Assembly: GCF_012986595.1 (NCBI RefSeq)
Contig: NZ_JAAQYM010000003.1
Coordinates: 558,001 to 622,000, forward strand
Reading direction: 5' to 3'
Length of the DNA: 64,000 bases
Source of the DNA: Pseudomonas koreensis
GTDB taxonomy: Bacteria > Pseudomonadota > Gammaproteobacteria > Pseudomonadales > Pseudomonadaceae
Positions 57,532 to 64,000 of the stretch are shown one piece after another. The translations under genes were made by a program, and so were the position numbers. The notes beneath the pieces are model-generated. The model saw only the letters and a program-made list of their open reading frames with translations, was not told the DNA's origin and searched no databases. Positions within the stretch are counted from its first letter, which is position 1, and each line of letters begins with the position of its first letter.

Positions 57532-58367
57532 TGCTGTCTCCCGGCCAAAACGTGGTCGCCCAGTTCGCGGGCCCTGTGCAGTTCGTCGAGCAGCTCTGCG
57601 AACGGCGGGAAATGATCATCGCGTTCCAGCAGCGTGGCCACCGGCCCGAAGTGTTTCAGCGTGCGTTGATAAAGCGCCCAGACCGGATCGCTCACCGGAT
57701 GATCGTGGGTGTCGATGACGTAGTCACCGTAGTCGCTATGCCCGGCCAGATGCAGTTGGCGCACCTTGTCCTTGGGCAAGCTCTGAATGAACGTCCACGG
57801 ATCGAAGCCATGATTGCGTGAGCTGACGTAGACGTTATTCACGTCCAGCAGCAATTCGCAGCCGCTGACGTGACTCAGGGCCTGGAGAAATTCCCACTCA
57901 GTGAAGTCATCGGTGGCGGCGCGCACGTAACTGGACACGTTCTCCAGCACCAATGGCCGCTGCAAAACGTCCTGCACCTGCGCCACGCGCCCGGCGATGT
58001 AGGCAAGGCTTTCTTCGGTGTACGGAAGCGGCAACAGATCATGCAGCTGATGGGCGTTGCCACGGCTCCAGCACAGGTGATCGGAGATCCACGCCGGTTT
58101 GACCCGTTCGGCCAGTTGCTTGAGCTGTTTGAGATAGTCCGCATCGAGGACATGCGGCCCACCGATGGACAGGGACACGCCATGCATCACTACCGGGTAG
58201 CGTTCGGCGATGGCGTCGAGGAAGTACAAGGCTTTGCCGCCCTGCACCATGAAATTTTCCGAGACCACTTCGAACCAGTCCACGTCTGGCGACTGTTCGA
58301 GGATCTGTTGGTAATAGGCGCTGCGCAAACCCAGGCCATAACCCAGGAAAGGAACAGAAGCTGACAT
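57522..58367 (-). CDS. bufB: BufB/HvfB-type multinuclear iron oxidase (DUF692, MNIO)
   Basis: A 281-residue enzyme of the MNIO family, which uses two or three iron ions to convert cysteines of RiPP precursors into oxazolone/thiooxazole-type groups. Metal ligands fit the family: HGVSLSIGG, ISDHLCWS, LENVSSY, LLLDVNNVYVSSRNHGFDP, HLAGHSDYG and IDTHDHPVSD. I chose ATG 58367 (MSASVPFLGYG) because AAGGAG lies upstream. It is preceded by the bufA gene and followed by bufC. Confidence 0.88.
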   Translation of the reverse strand: MSASVPFLGYGLGLRSAYYQQILEQSPDVDWFEVVSENFMVQGGKALYFLDAIAERYPVVMHGVSLSIGGPHVLDADYLKQLKQLAERVKPAWISDHLCWSRGNAHQLHDLLPLPYTEESLAYIAGRVAQVQDVLQRPLVLENVSSYVRAATDDFTEWEFLQALSHVSGCELLLDVNNVYVSSRNHGFDPWTFIQSLPKDKVRQLHLAGHSDYGDYVIDTHDHPVSDPVWALYQRTLKHFGPVATLLERDDHFPPFAELLDELHRARELGDHVLAGRQQCA

Positions 58368-58431
58368 GCCAGGACTCCTTTGCAAAGTGGCCGCAGCGGC
58401 ATCACCCGCTGCGGCAGCACTCACAGGTGGC

Positions 58432-58683
58432 TTACTCGCCGACCTTGCCACCGGCTTTTTCACAAGCCGACTGAGTCATGGCCTTGAAGCCCTGGCCTTT
58501 GCAGGAGCCCATGCCTTTGCACGCGTGGTCCTTGGTCTTGCAGTCGTTCTGGCCTTTGCAGGCGTTGACGCCGTAGCAGTGAACCTGGGCATCGGCCGCC
58601 ATGGCGTTGGTGGCGACACCGGCAAACATTGTGGCGGCGGCCAAAGCGAGAGCGGCACCAGCAGCAGCGGATTTGATAGTCAT
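58432..58683 (-). CDS. bufA: BufA1-type bufferin precursor (DUF2282, copper-binding RiPP)
   Basis: An 83-residue exported precursor. The signal peptide (residues 1-29) ends in NAMA. The core has six cysteines at 36, 42, 48, 55, 61 and 74 in a CYGVNACKG, DCKT, ACKGMG, SCKGQGF arrangement typical of DUF2282 bufferins. In Caulobacter such peptides, modified by the MNIO enzyme, bind copper in the periplasm. It is followed by bufB and bufC on the same strand. The 110-base gap to the P-type ATPase gene means it could be the tail of that operon or have its own promoter. Confidence 0.87.
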   Translation of the reverse strand: MTIKSAAAGAALALAAATMFAGVATNAMAADAQVHCYGVNACKGQNDCKTKDHACKGMGSCKGQGFKAMTQSACEKAGGKVGE

Positions 58684-58793
58684 TTTTTACATCCTCGGTA
58701 AGCGTCAGGGGTGTCGGCTGGAAGGTTGTTCAGTCCCGACATAGCACTAGAGAGGGCTGCCCCGACGGCGTTACAGAGGTGCGAAAAATATTT

Positions 58794-60701
58794 TCAGTGA
58801 TCGTCCTTGAGCTTGAGCAGCGGCTCCTGAAACCGCAGCAACCGTCCGGCATTGCCCAGCACCAGCAGCGTGCTGAGGTTATGCAGCAACGCGGCAATCA
58901 TCGCCCCCGCCGCGCCGAGCCAGCCGAAGGCTGCGAACACCACGATCGCCAGCGTCCAGCCCAGACCGATGATCACGTTGACCTGCAAGGTCCGGCGGCA
59001 CTGACGACTGAGCCGCACACAGGTGCCGAGGCGACGCAGGTCGCTGCCGATCAGCACAATGTCCGCCGAGGCCAGCGCAATGTCAGCACCGCCGGCGCCC
59101 ATGGCGACGCCGACCACTCCGGCCTTGAGCGCCAGCGAATCATTGATGCCATCGCCCACCACCATCGGCCGGAAACCATTGTCGATTTCCTTGAGCACGC
59201 GGTTGAGTTTGTCCTCGGGCAGCGCCTGCGCTTCCAGCTCTTGCAGGCCCACTTCCCGGGCCAGGGTCTGCGCGACACTCTGGCGGTCACCAGTCAGCAG
59301 CAACTGCCGACCCAGGCCGAGTTCGCGCAACTCAGCGAGGGCAAAGCGCGCTTCCGGTTTGACGCTGTCGGCCAGTAACAGCCAGGCGACAAACTCACCG
59401 TTCAAGGCCAAGCCGGCGATCGGCCCGTCATGTACGGGAACGGGCGTGGTGACAATGCCCAGTTGCGCGAACAGCTCGGGACGCCCCAACGCCGCCTCGC
59501 CCTGCGCGGTCATGGCGACCACGCCCAGACCCTGGCGCTCATGCACATCGGTCAGTGGCAGACTCTGTTCCTGACTGACCAGCCCGGCCAGCGCACGGCT
59601 GACCGGGTGACTGCTGGCCGCGCCGAGGCTGGCGGCCAGCGTCATCACAGAAACCTGATCCAGACGCGGGCTGCTGATTGATTGCAAACGCAAGGTGCCG
59701 TAAGTCAGGGTGCCGGTCTTGTCGACCACCAGCGAGGTGAGATCGGCCAGTTCCTCAAGGAATGCTGAACTGCGAATCAAGATGCCGTGACGCGCCGCCA
59801 CCGCCACGCCGGCAATCGCCGTGGCCGGTGCCGACAGCACCAAAGCGCAGGGACATGCCGCGACCAATACCGCGAGCATGGCTTGCGCGTCGTTGGTGAC
59901 AAACCAGGTCACCGCCGCCAGCAACAACACCAGCACCATGTAGCTGCCGGCATAACGCTCCAGCAGCCGGGTGATCGGCGGCTTGGAGCGCTCGGCGTTT
60001 TGCATTAGCGCGATGACTTTGCCCAACGTCGATTGGTCGCCGGTGCGGGTCACTTCAATGCGCAACAAGCCGTCGAGGTTGATTGCCCCACCGAACACCG
60101 TCATGCCCGCCGCCGCTTCAACCGGGACCGACTCGCCGGTGATGGAGGCCGTGTCGAGGCTGGCCTGACCGGACAGCACCCGGCCATCCGCCGGCACCCG
60201 ATCACCGGCGCGCACTTCGACCGTGTCACCCGGTTTGAGCGTGCCGTTATCGACTTCGATGATCGAACCGTCCGCCTGAATCTTGCGTGCGTGGCTGCGG
60301 GTCAATTGGCCAAGGGCGTGAATCGCCTCCTGCGAGCCGATCACGCTGCGCTCTTCCAGTACGTGGCCGAAGATCATGATGATCGGCAGCAGCGCGGCGG
60401 TTAGCAGATCGCCCGTCGCCCACGCGCCGAGCATCGCCAGGGCAATCAGTTGATCGGTGATGCCGTGCAGGCTCGGATAACGCAGGCTGTACCACGCCGA
60501 ACGCATCACCGGCACTGCCACCAATAAGGAAGCAAAACCCAGCAGCAACTGGCTGACGCCGGTTTGTTCCGGCACCTGCCAACGCCAGATCAGGCCGAGT
60601 CCCAGCAAGCCCAGGGCGAGCATCGCCAGGGTCAATTGCCGTGCGGCGCGGCGCTGTTCGGCCGAGGACAACAGGCTCGGTGCAGCAGTGGTCGCAGTCA
60701 T
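58794..60701 (-). CDS. P1B-type heavy-metal ATPase without N-terminal metal domain
   Basis: A 635-residue metal-transporting ATPase. Key motifs are the CPC ion motif (AACPCALVLS near residue 285), DKTGTLT phosphorylation site (near 325), the HP motif SSHPVSRAL and GDGINDSLAL (near 515), plus TGES. There is no HMA or cysteine-rich N-terminal domain. The last helix reads LLHNLSTLLVLGNAGRLL, unlike the D-G motif of zinc exporters and the M-SS motif of copper exporters. It overlaps the preceding SPFH gene by four bases and is the last of at least four coupled genes. Metal specificity is open. Confidence 0.92.
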   Translation of the reverse strand: MTATTAAPSLLSSAEQRRAARQLTLAMLALGLLGLGLIWRWQVPEQTGVSQLLLGFASLLVAVPVMRSAWYSLRYPSLHGITDQLIALAMLGAWATGDLLTAALLPIIMIFGHVLEERSVIGSQEAIHALGQLTRSHARKIQADGSIIEVDNGTLKPGDTVEVRAGDRVPADGRVLSGQASLDTASITGESVPVEAAAGMTVFGGAINLDGLLRIEVTRTGDQSTLGKVIALMQNAERSKPPITRLLERYAGSYMVLVLLLAAVTWFVTNDAQAMLAVLVAACPCALVLSAPATAIAGVAVAARHGILIRSSAFLEELADLTSLVVDKTGTLTYGTLRLQSISSPRLDQVSVMTLAASLGAASSHPVSRALAGLVSQEQSLPLTDVHERQGLGVVAMTAQGEAALGRPELFAQLGIVTTPVPVHDGPIAGLALNGEFVAWLLLADSVKPEARFALAELRELGLGRQLLLTGDRQSVAQTLAREVGLQELEAQALPEDKLNRVLKEIDNGFRPMVVGDGINDSLALKAGVVGVAMGAGGADIALASADIVLIGSDLRRLGTCVRLSRQCRRTLQVNVIIGLGWTLAIVVFAAFGWLGAAGAMIAALLHNLSTLLVLGNAGRLLRFQEPLLKLKDDH

Positions 60702-61759
60702 TTACTGGCTCCCTGAATGATCAGGCGGGAATCGTCTTTGGGATCGACCGTAGTCACCGAGCCGGCCTGGCCGAGGATCTTCGGCATGCGTTCGCGGTAC
60801 AGCCGCAGGAGCATCTGCGGATCGGTGCCCTGTTGCTGAGCCTTGGCCAGGCTCAGGACCGTGGCGGTGTCGGCAGAGGCTTTCGCCAACCGTTCGCCGG
60901 CCTGCGCATGGGCCACTTGCAGGGTGCGGTCGGCTTGTTCGTTGGCAGTCTGGGTGAGTTTTTCCGCCTCGGTGCGCGCATTAGCGACGGCTTTGTCGGC
61001 TTGCTGACTGGCCGTCAGAACAGCATTGAAGGCGCTGACGGCCGGATCCGGCAGACTTGACTGAACGTCGACCCGCGCGACTTCGATGCCGATGCCCTGC
61101 CCGCCCGCCTTCAGCTCGGCCAAGCGTTGGTTGATGCCTTGCACCAGATCACCGCGCAGACGCTCGCGGCGCTCGGCCGCCTGATTATCGGCGCCGATCA
61201 GCTCCGGCCGGGCGACCAGAATCGTGTCCAGATCGCGCGCGGCAGTCAACGCCACCGCGCTGCGGGTGACCAACCGATCCAGCGCCGGCAGCACGTGATC
61301 ACCCTGCAACACGAAGTCGTACGGATCGGTGACTTTGTAAAACACTCGCACATCCAGCTGCACCACACCGGCGTCGCCGGTCAGCAAATAACCGGAGCCC
61401 GCCAGTGCATCGCTCAGGGGTGTAGCGAAGGTCGCTACACGGTCGGCCTTGATCGCCTCACTGCTGCGCAGCAGATTTTCCACTCGGCGCTCAATGACAC
61501 GATCCGCGGCCGGCAGCAAAACCACCTGTTCGAACGGCTGCGGCCAAGCGAGCAACAGACCGGCATTCTGGATGCGATCCAGCGCGCCAAAGTGCAAAAC
61601 CACCGCCCGGTTCTGCGGGTCGATCTGCCGCACATTGGAGAGCGCCCACGCCAACGCGGCCAAAACCGTCACCGCGTACAAGGCGAAAAACGCCAGACGC
61701 CCGGCCTGAATCCACGGACTGCTCAACGAATGTGTTCCACGTGGAACTTCATCACTCAT
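60698..61759 (-). CDS. SPFH/HflK-HflC-like membrane protein 1
   Basis: A 353-residue type II membrane protein: a short cytoplasmic start, one helix (LAFFALYAVTVLAALAWALS, residues about 22-42), then an SPFH (stomatin/prohibitin/HflK) domain (IDPQNRAVVLHFGALDRIQNAGLLLAWPQP; VQLDVRVFYKVTDPYDF) and a long alanine/glutamine-rich coiled coil (residues about 245-315). HflK/HflC form large periplasmic cages around membrane partners such as FtsH. Both ends overlap neighbours by four bases (ATGA). A parS-like sequence lies within its first codons. Confidence 0.88.
   Translation of the reverse strand: MSDEVPRGTHSLSSPWIQAGRLAFFALYAVTVLAALAWALSNVRQIDPQNRAVVLHFGALDRIQNAGLLLAWPQPFEQVVLLPAADRVIERRVENLLRSSEAIKADRVATFATPLSDALAGSGYLLTGDAGVVQLDVRVFYKVTDPYDFVLQGDHVLPALDRLVTRSAVALTAARDLDTILVARPELIGADNQAAERRERLRGDLVQGINQRLAELKAGGQGIGIEVARVDVQSSLPDPAVSAFNAVLTASQQADKAVANARTEAEKLTQTANEQADRTLQVAHAQAGERLAKASADTATVLSLAKAQQQGTDPQMLLRLYRERMPKILGQAGSVTTVDPKDDSRLIIQGASK
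61733..61748. other. parS-like centromere site 3
   Basis: TGTTCCACGTGGAACT contains a perfect 14-base palindrome and equals site 2 base for base. It lies in codons 4-9 of an SPFH gene (encoding VPRGT), 13.3 kb from site 2. Confidence 0.85.
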
Positions 61760-62796
61760 GGTTGCGATCCGGATTTGTTATCGACCGTGGGCGGACCATC
61801 CACCAGCACGCGGAATGGCGCGGCGTCGGTGCGCAGGATCAGTTTGGTGTCGGGCGTGACGATGGTGCCCAAGGTATCCAGAGAACGCAGCAGGTTGTAC
61901 AGCTGTGGCGAACCGGCGTAGGCGCGGCCGTAAATCTGAGCGGCTTCAACCCGGGATTGCGCTTCGATGTCTGCAGCTTTCACCGTGGCATCGGCCTGCA
62001 CGATCCGCGCATCGCGTTCGGCTGCCGAACGAATCTGCGCCGCCTCACGCTTGCCAATAGCCGTGCGTTCGGTGGCGATTGTTTCACGCTCGGCACGCAT
62101 TCGATCGACCGTGGCCGTGAGTGTCACCGAGGGCAGTGTCAGCCGTTCGATGCCGACCTGCACTACGCGCACGCCGTAAGTGGCGAGCAGTTGCTGATCG
62201 ATCTGCTTGCGCAACTGCGCTTCGAAATCGGCGATGCGCACCTGACTGGCGTAGGTGTTCACCAGATTCGCCAGGTCGAAACTGCTGGCGGTGGTTTCCA
62301 GCGCCGAGCCGACAAAGGTACGGATCTGCCGCGCGGCTTCGTCCGGCTGGTTTTGCACTGCGCGCATGAAACGCTGCACGTTGTCCGGGTCGCCCTGCAC
62401 CTGCCACGCCACGTAGGCCTGAACGATGATGCGCAAACCGTCGCGGGTGCCGACATCCTGCAAGCCGCTGGAGGTGGTGCGCAGGCGCAGATCCACCGGG
62501 ATCGCCGCTTCGAACGGCGCGGGCCAACGCCAGCTCAAACCGGGCTCAAGCAACACTCGCGACGGATTACCGAAACGGGTAATGACCGTGGCTTCGCCCG
62601 AGCGCACTTGCACCAGGCTCGCCGCTGCGATGGCAAACGCCACCAGCAACACCGCCCAGCCCATGCGCCGCCACGGAAAAGGGCCCGCCTCTTCCGGCGC
62701 ACCGTGGTGGTGATGCCCATGATGATGGTGATGCCCGGCGTGGCCGTGATCGTGGCCGCTGTGGTCATGCGAATCGTGTGTGTGCGACTGGCTCAA
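61756..62796 (-). CDS. SPFH/HflK-like membrane protein 2 with histidine-rich tail
   Basis: A 346-residue SPFH protein. Residues 1-31 contain 16 histidines, in HDHSGHDHGHAG and HHHHHGHHHH runs, before the single membrane helix (MGWAVLLVAFAIAAASLVQV, about 44-64), so in the HflK topology this metal-binding tail faces the cytoplasm. The SPFH domain (VITRFGNPSRVLLEPGLSWRWPAPFE; DGLRIIVQAYVAWQV) and a helical region follow. It is coupled by ATGA overlaps to SPFH genes on both sides. Ordinary HflK has a glycine-rich rather than histidine-rich start. Confidence 0.9.
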   Translation of the reverse strand: MSQSHTHDSHDHSGHDHGHAGHHHHHGHHHHGAPEEAGPFPWRRMGWAVLLVAFAIAAASLVQVRSGEATVITRFGNPSRVLLEPGLSWRWPAPFEAAIPVDLRLRTTSSGLQDVGTRDGLRIIVQAYVAWQVQGDPDNVQRFMRAVQNQPDEAARQIRTFVGSALETTASSFDLANLVNTYASQVRIADFEAQLRKQIDQQLLATYGVRVVQVGIERLTLPSVTLTATVDRMRAERETIATERTAIGKREAAQIRSAAERDARIVQADATVKAADIEAQSRVEAAQIYGRAYAGSPQLYNLLRSLDTLGTIVTPDTKLILRTDAAPFRVLVDGPPTVDNKSGSQP

Positions 62797-64000
62797 GGGG
62801 CAACTCCTGGTTGAGCGGTGGTGCGCGCGGGCGTCGGGTCAGCCGGCAGCGTGAACGTACGCAGGTCGATGGTCGGCGCATTGCTGCTGCCGCCTAAACG
62901 GTGATCAAGCACCAGCAACTTGGCCTTGCTCAGGCCCTGGCTGAGCTGACTGAAATATTGCTCCAGCACGAACGCCTGGCCGGCGCTGGCATAGGCCTGT
63001 TGTTCCGCCTTAAACTTCAGATCCGCCGCCTGCGCCGTGGCGTTGACTTCACGCGCGCTGGCAGTGGCCTGATCCCGGGCAAGGCTGGCCTGCAACTGCG
63101 CCTGGTTATTGGCTTCAGCCGCCGCGCCGCGCTCGCGGGAGATCAACGCCTGCGCGCCGATCTGCGCCGCTTGCACGCTGTGATAAGCATTGGCGGCACC
63201 GGCAGGGGGATGAATCGCCTCGACCACAGTGGCGAGGATCTCCACACCGCTGTCGAGTTTCTGCAGATCGCCTTGCACCACGCGGCCGATTTCTTCACCC
63301 AGCCCTACCCTGTCCGCCCCCAACAGACCGTCGAGGGTGCGCGAGGCAAAATCGTGGACCAGAATCCGGCTCGCGGTGCTGCGAATCAGCGTCGGCACAT
63401 CGGCATTGTTGTAGGTCGCGGCCAAAGCATCCTGGTCACCCAGGCCAATGCGATAGACGAAGCGCACGTCCATGTTGACGATCTGAAAGCTCTGCTGATC
63501 GCCACGGCTGCTGGCAATCACTTGGGATTTGTCGTTGACGTGGCTGGCATCCCACAGACGGTTGGCGCTCAGCGGTGCCGGACCTTCGGCGGGCTCGACT
63601 TGGGTCGGGGCAGGAGCATCGCCGACGCTGGTCGCCAACTCGTGCACCACGCCGTTCTCGACATTCAACACACGGCCCAGCGGCCACGGCAGACCGGCGT
63701 GCAGCCCGGGGCCGAAGACTTGCACCGGTTTGCCGAAACGCTCATAAATGCCGCGCCCCTGCAGCGGAACTTCGTGAATGCCGGTCAACACCCAGCCGAC
63801 CGCAGCGACCAGCGCCAGCACCGGCAGAAAAGCCCGACGCATATAGCTGAAGGCCCAGATCTGGCGCAAATCGATACCGAAGCGGTTGTGCAATTCATGC
63901 TGCAACGCGAGCAACGGCTGAGGTGGCCATCGCAGCATGTCGGCGACAAAACTGCGCGCCAACAAGGTCGGTTCGAGCCGTTCGCGGTGCGGGCTGAATA
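62793..64000 (-). CDS. SPFH/HflK-like membrane protein 3, incomplete at window edge
   Basis: At least 400 residues; the reading frame stays open to the window end, so the true start lies outside. A membrane helix (AFLPVLALVAAVGWVLTGI) is followed by an SPFH domain (VPLQGRGIYERFGKPVQVFGPGLHAGLPWPLG; FQIVNMDVRFVYRI) and a long alanine- and glutamine-rich helical region, with a proline-rich end. More than 60 residues precede the helix, longer than in SPFH 1 and 2. It is the first of the coupled SPFH genes seen here. Confidence 0.87.
   Translation of the reverse strand, partial: FSPHRERLEPTLLARSFVADMLRWPPQPLLALQHELHNRFGIDLRQIWAFSYMRRAFLPVLALVAAVGWVLTGIHEVPLQGRGIYERFGKPVQVFGPGLHAGLPWPLGRVLNVENGVVHELATSVGDAPAPTQVEPAEGPAPLSANRLWDASHVNDKSQVIASSRGDQQSFQIVNMDVRFVYRIGLGDQDALAATYNNADVPTLIRSTASRILVHDFASRTLDGLLGADRVGLGEEIGRVVQGDLQKLDSGVEILATVVEAIHPPAGAANAYHSVQAAQIGAQALISRERGAAAEANNQAQLQASLARDQATASAREVNATAQAADLKFKAEQQAYASAGQAFVLEQYFSQLSQGLSKAKLLVLDHRLGGSSNAPTIDLRTFTLPADPTPARTTAQPGVAP

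Overview
The window looks like chromosomal DNA of a fluorescent pseudomonad (Pseudomonas fluorescens group). The support is GC-rich coding sequence, gene families and gene order that match the Pseudomonas core genome (aspA, pycA/pycB with a divergent LysR gene, an RpiR gene, a GGDEF/EAL gene, uvrD, the zinc-starvation cluster, cls, cfa), and intergenic palindromes of the kind scattered through P. fluorescens genomes. Assignments rest on motifs and remembered family features, not on database searches. Three near-perfect parS sites and the remembered order of the homologous genes in P. aeruginosa suggest the window lies fairly close to the replication origin.

Layout. 1-4.6 kb: aspartate/asparagine/alanine use (aspA, a sodium:alanine symporter, an asparaginase). 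4.6-8.1 kb: an AraC-type regulator, an acetylpolyamine amidohydrolase and a polyamine-binding protein. 8.3-17.5 kb: two very large tandem paralogues of the dermonecrotic-toxin-like (DUF6543) family. 17.5-20.9 kb: a MocR regulator divergent from a PaiB-like protein and two GNAT acetyltransferases. 21-23.7 kb: a homocysteine S-methyltransferase divergent from an amino-acid ABC binding protein and permease. 23.9-25.5 kb: a small autotransporter-like barrel with a PQQ repeat. 25.7-31.3 kb: two-subunit pyruvate carboxylase, a LysR regulator, a small conserved gene and a HexR-like RpiR regulator. 31.4-42.9 kb: c-di-GMP enzyme, UvrD, EamA half-transporter, Tim44-domain protein, SMI1/KNR4 protein, cation/H+ antiporter, acyl-CoA thioesterase, PdxY, DUF3301 protein.

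42.9-53.3 kb is a zinc-starvation island: two COG0523 GTPases, DUF1826, two small secreted proteins, an amidase paralogue, and a six-gene run folE2-znuC-znuB-znuA-gamma carbonic anhydrase-pyrQ. Two palindromes that fit the Zur operator sit in the two divergent promoter regions. The logic is zinc uptake plus replacement of zinc enzymes by paralogues.

53.3-58.7 kb: DUF3617 protein, cardiolipin synthase, cyclopropane fatty acid synthase, and a bufferin-type metal-binding RiPP locus (bufC, bufB, bufA). 58.8-64 kb: a P1B-type metal ATPase translationally coupled to three SPFH (HflK/HflC-like) proteins, one with a striking 16-histidine cytoplasmic tail. The last one runs off the window.

The most interesting signals are the SPFH/P1B-ATPase operon with its histidine tail, the 12-base in-frame repeat that creates a same-orientation cluster of DnaA boxes in the MocR linker, and the three parS sites hidden inside coding sequence.
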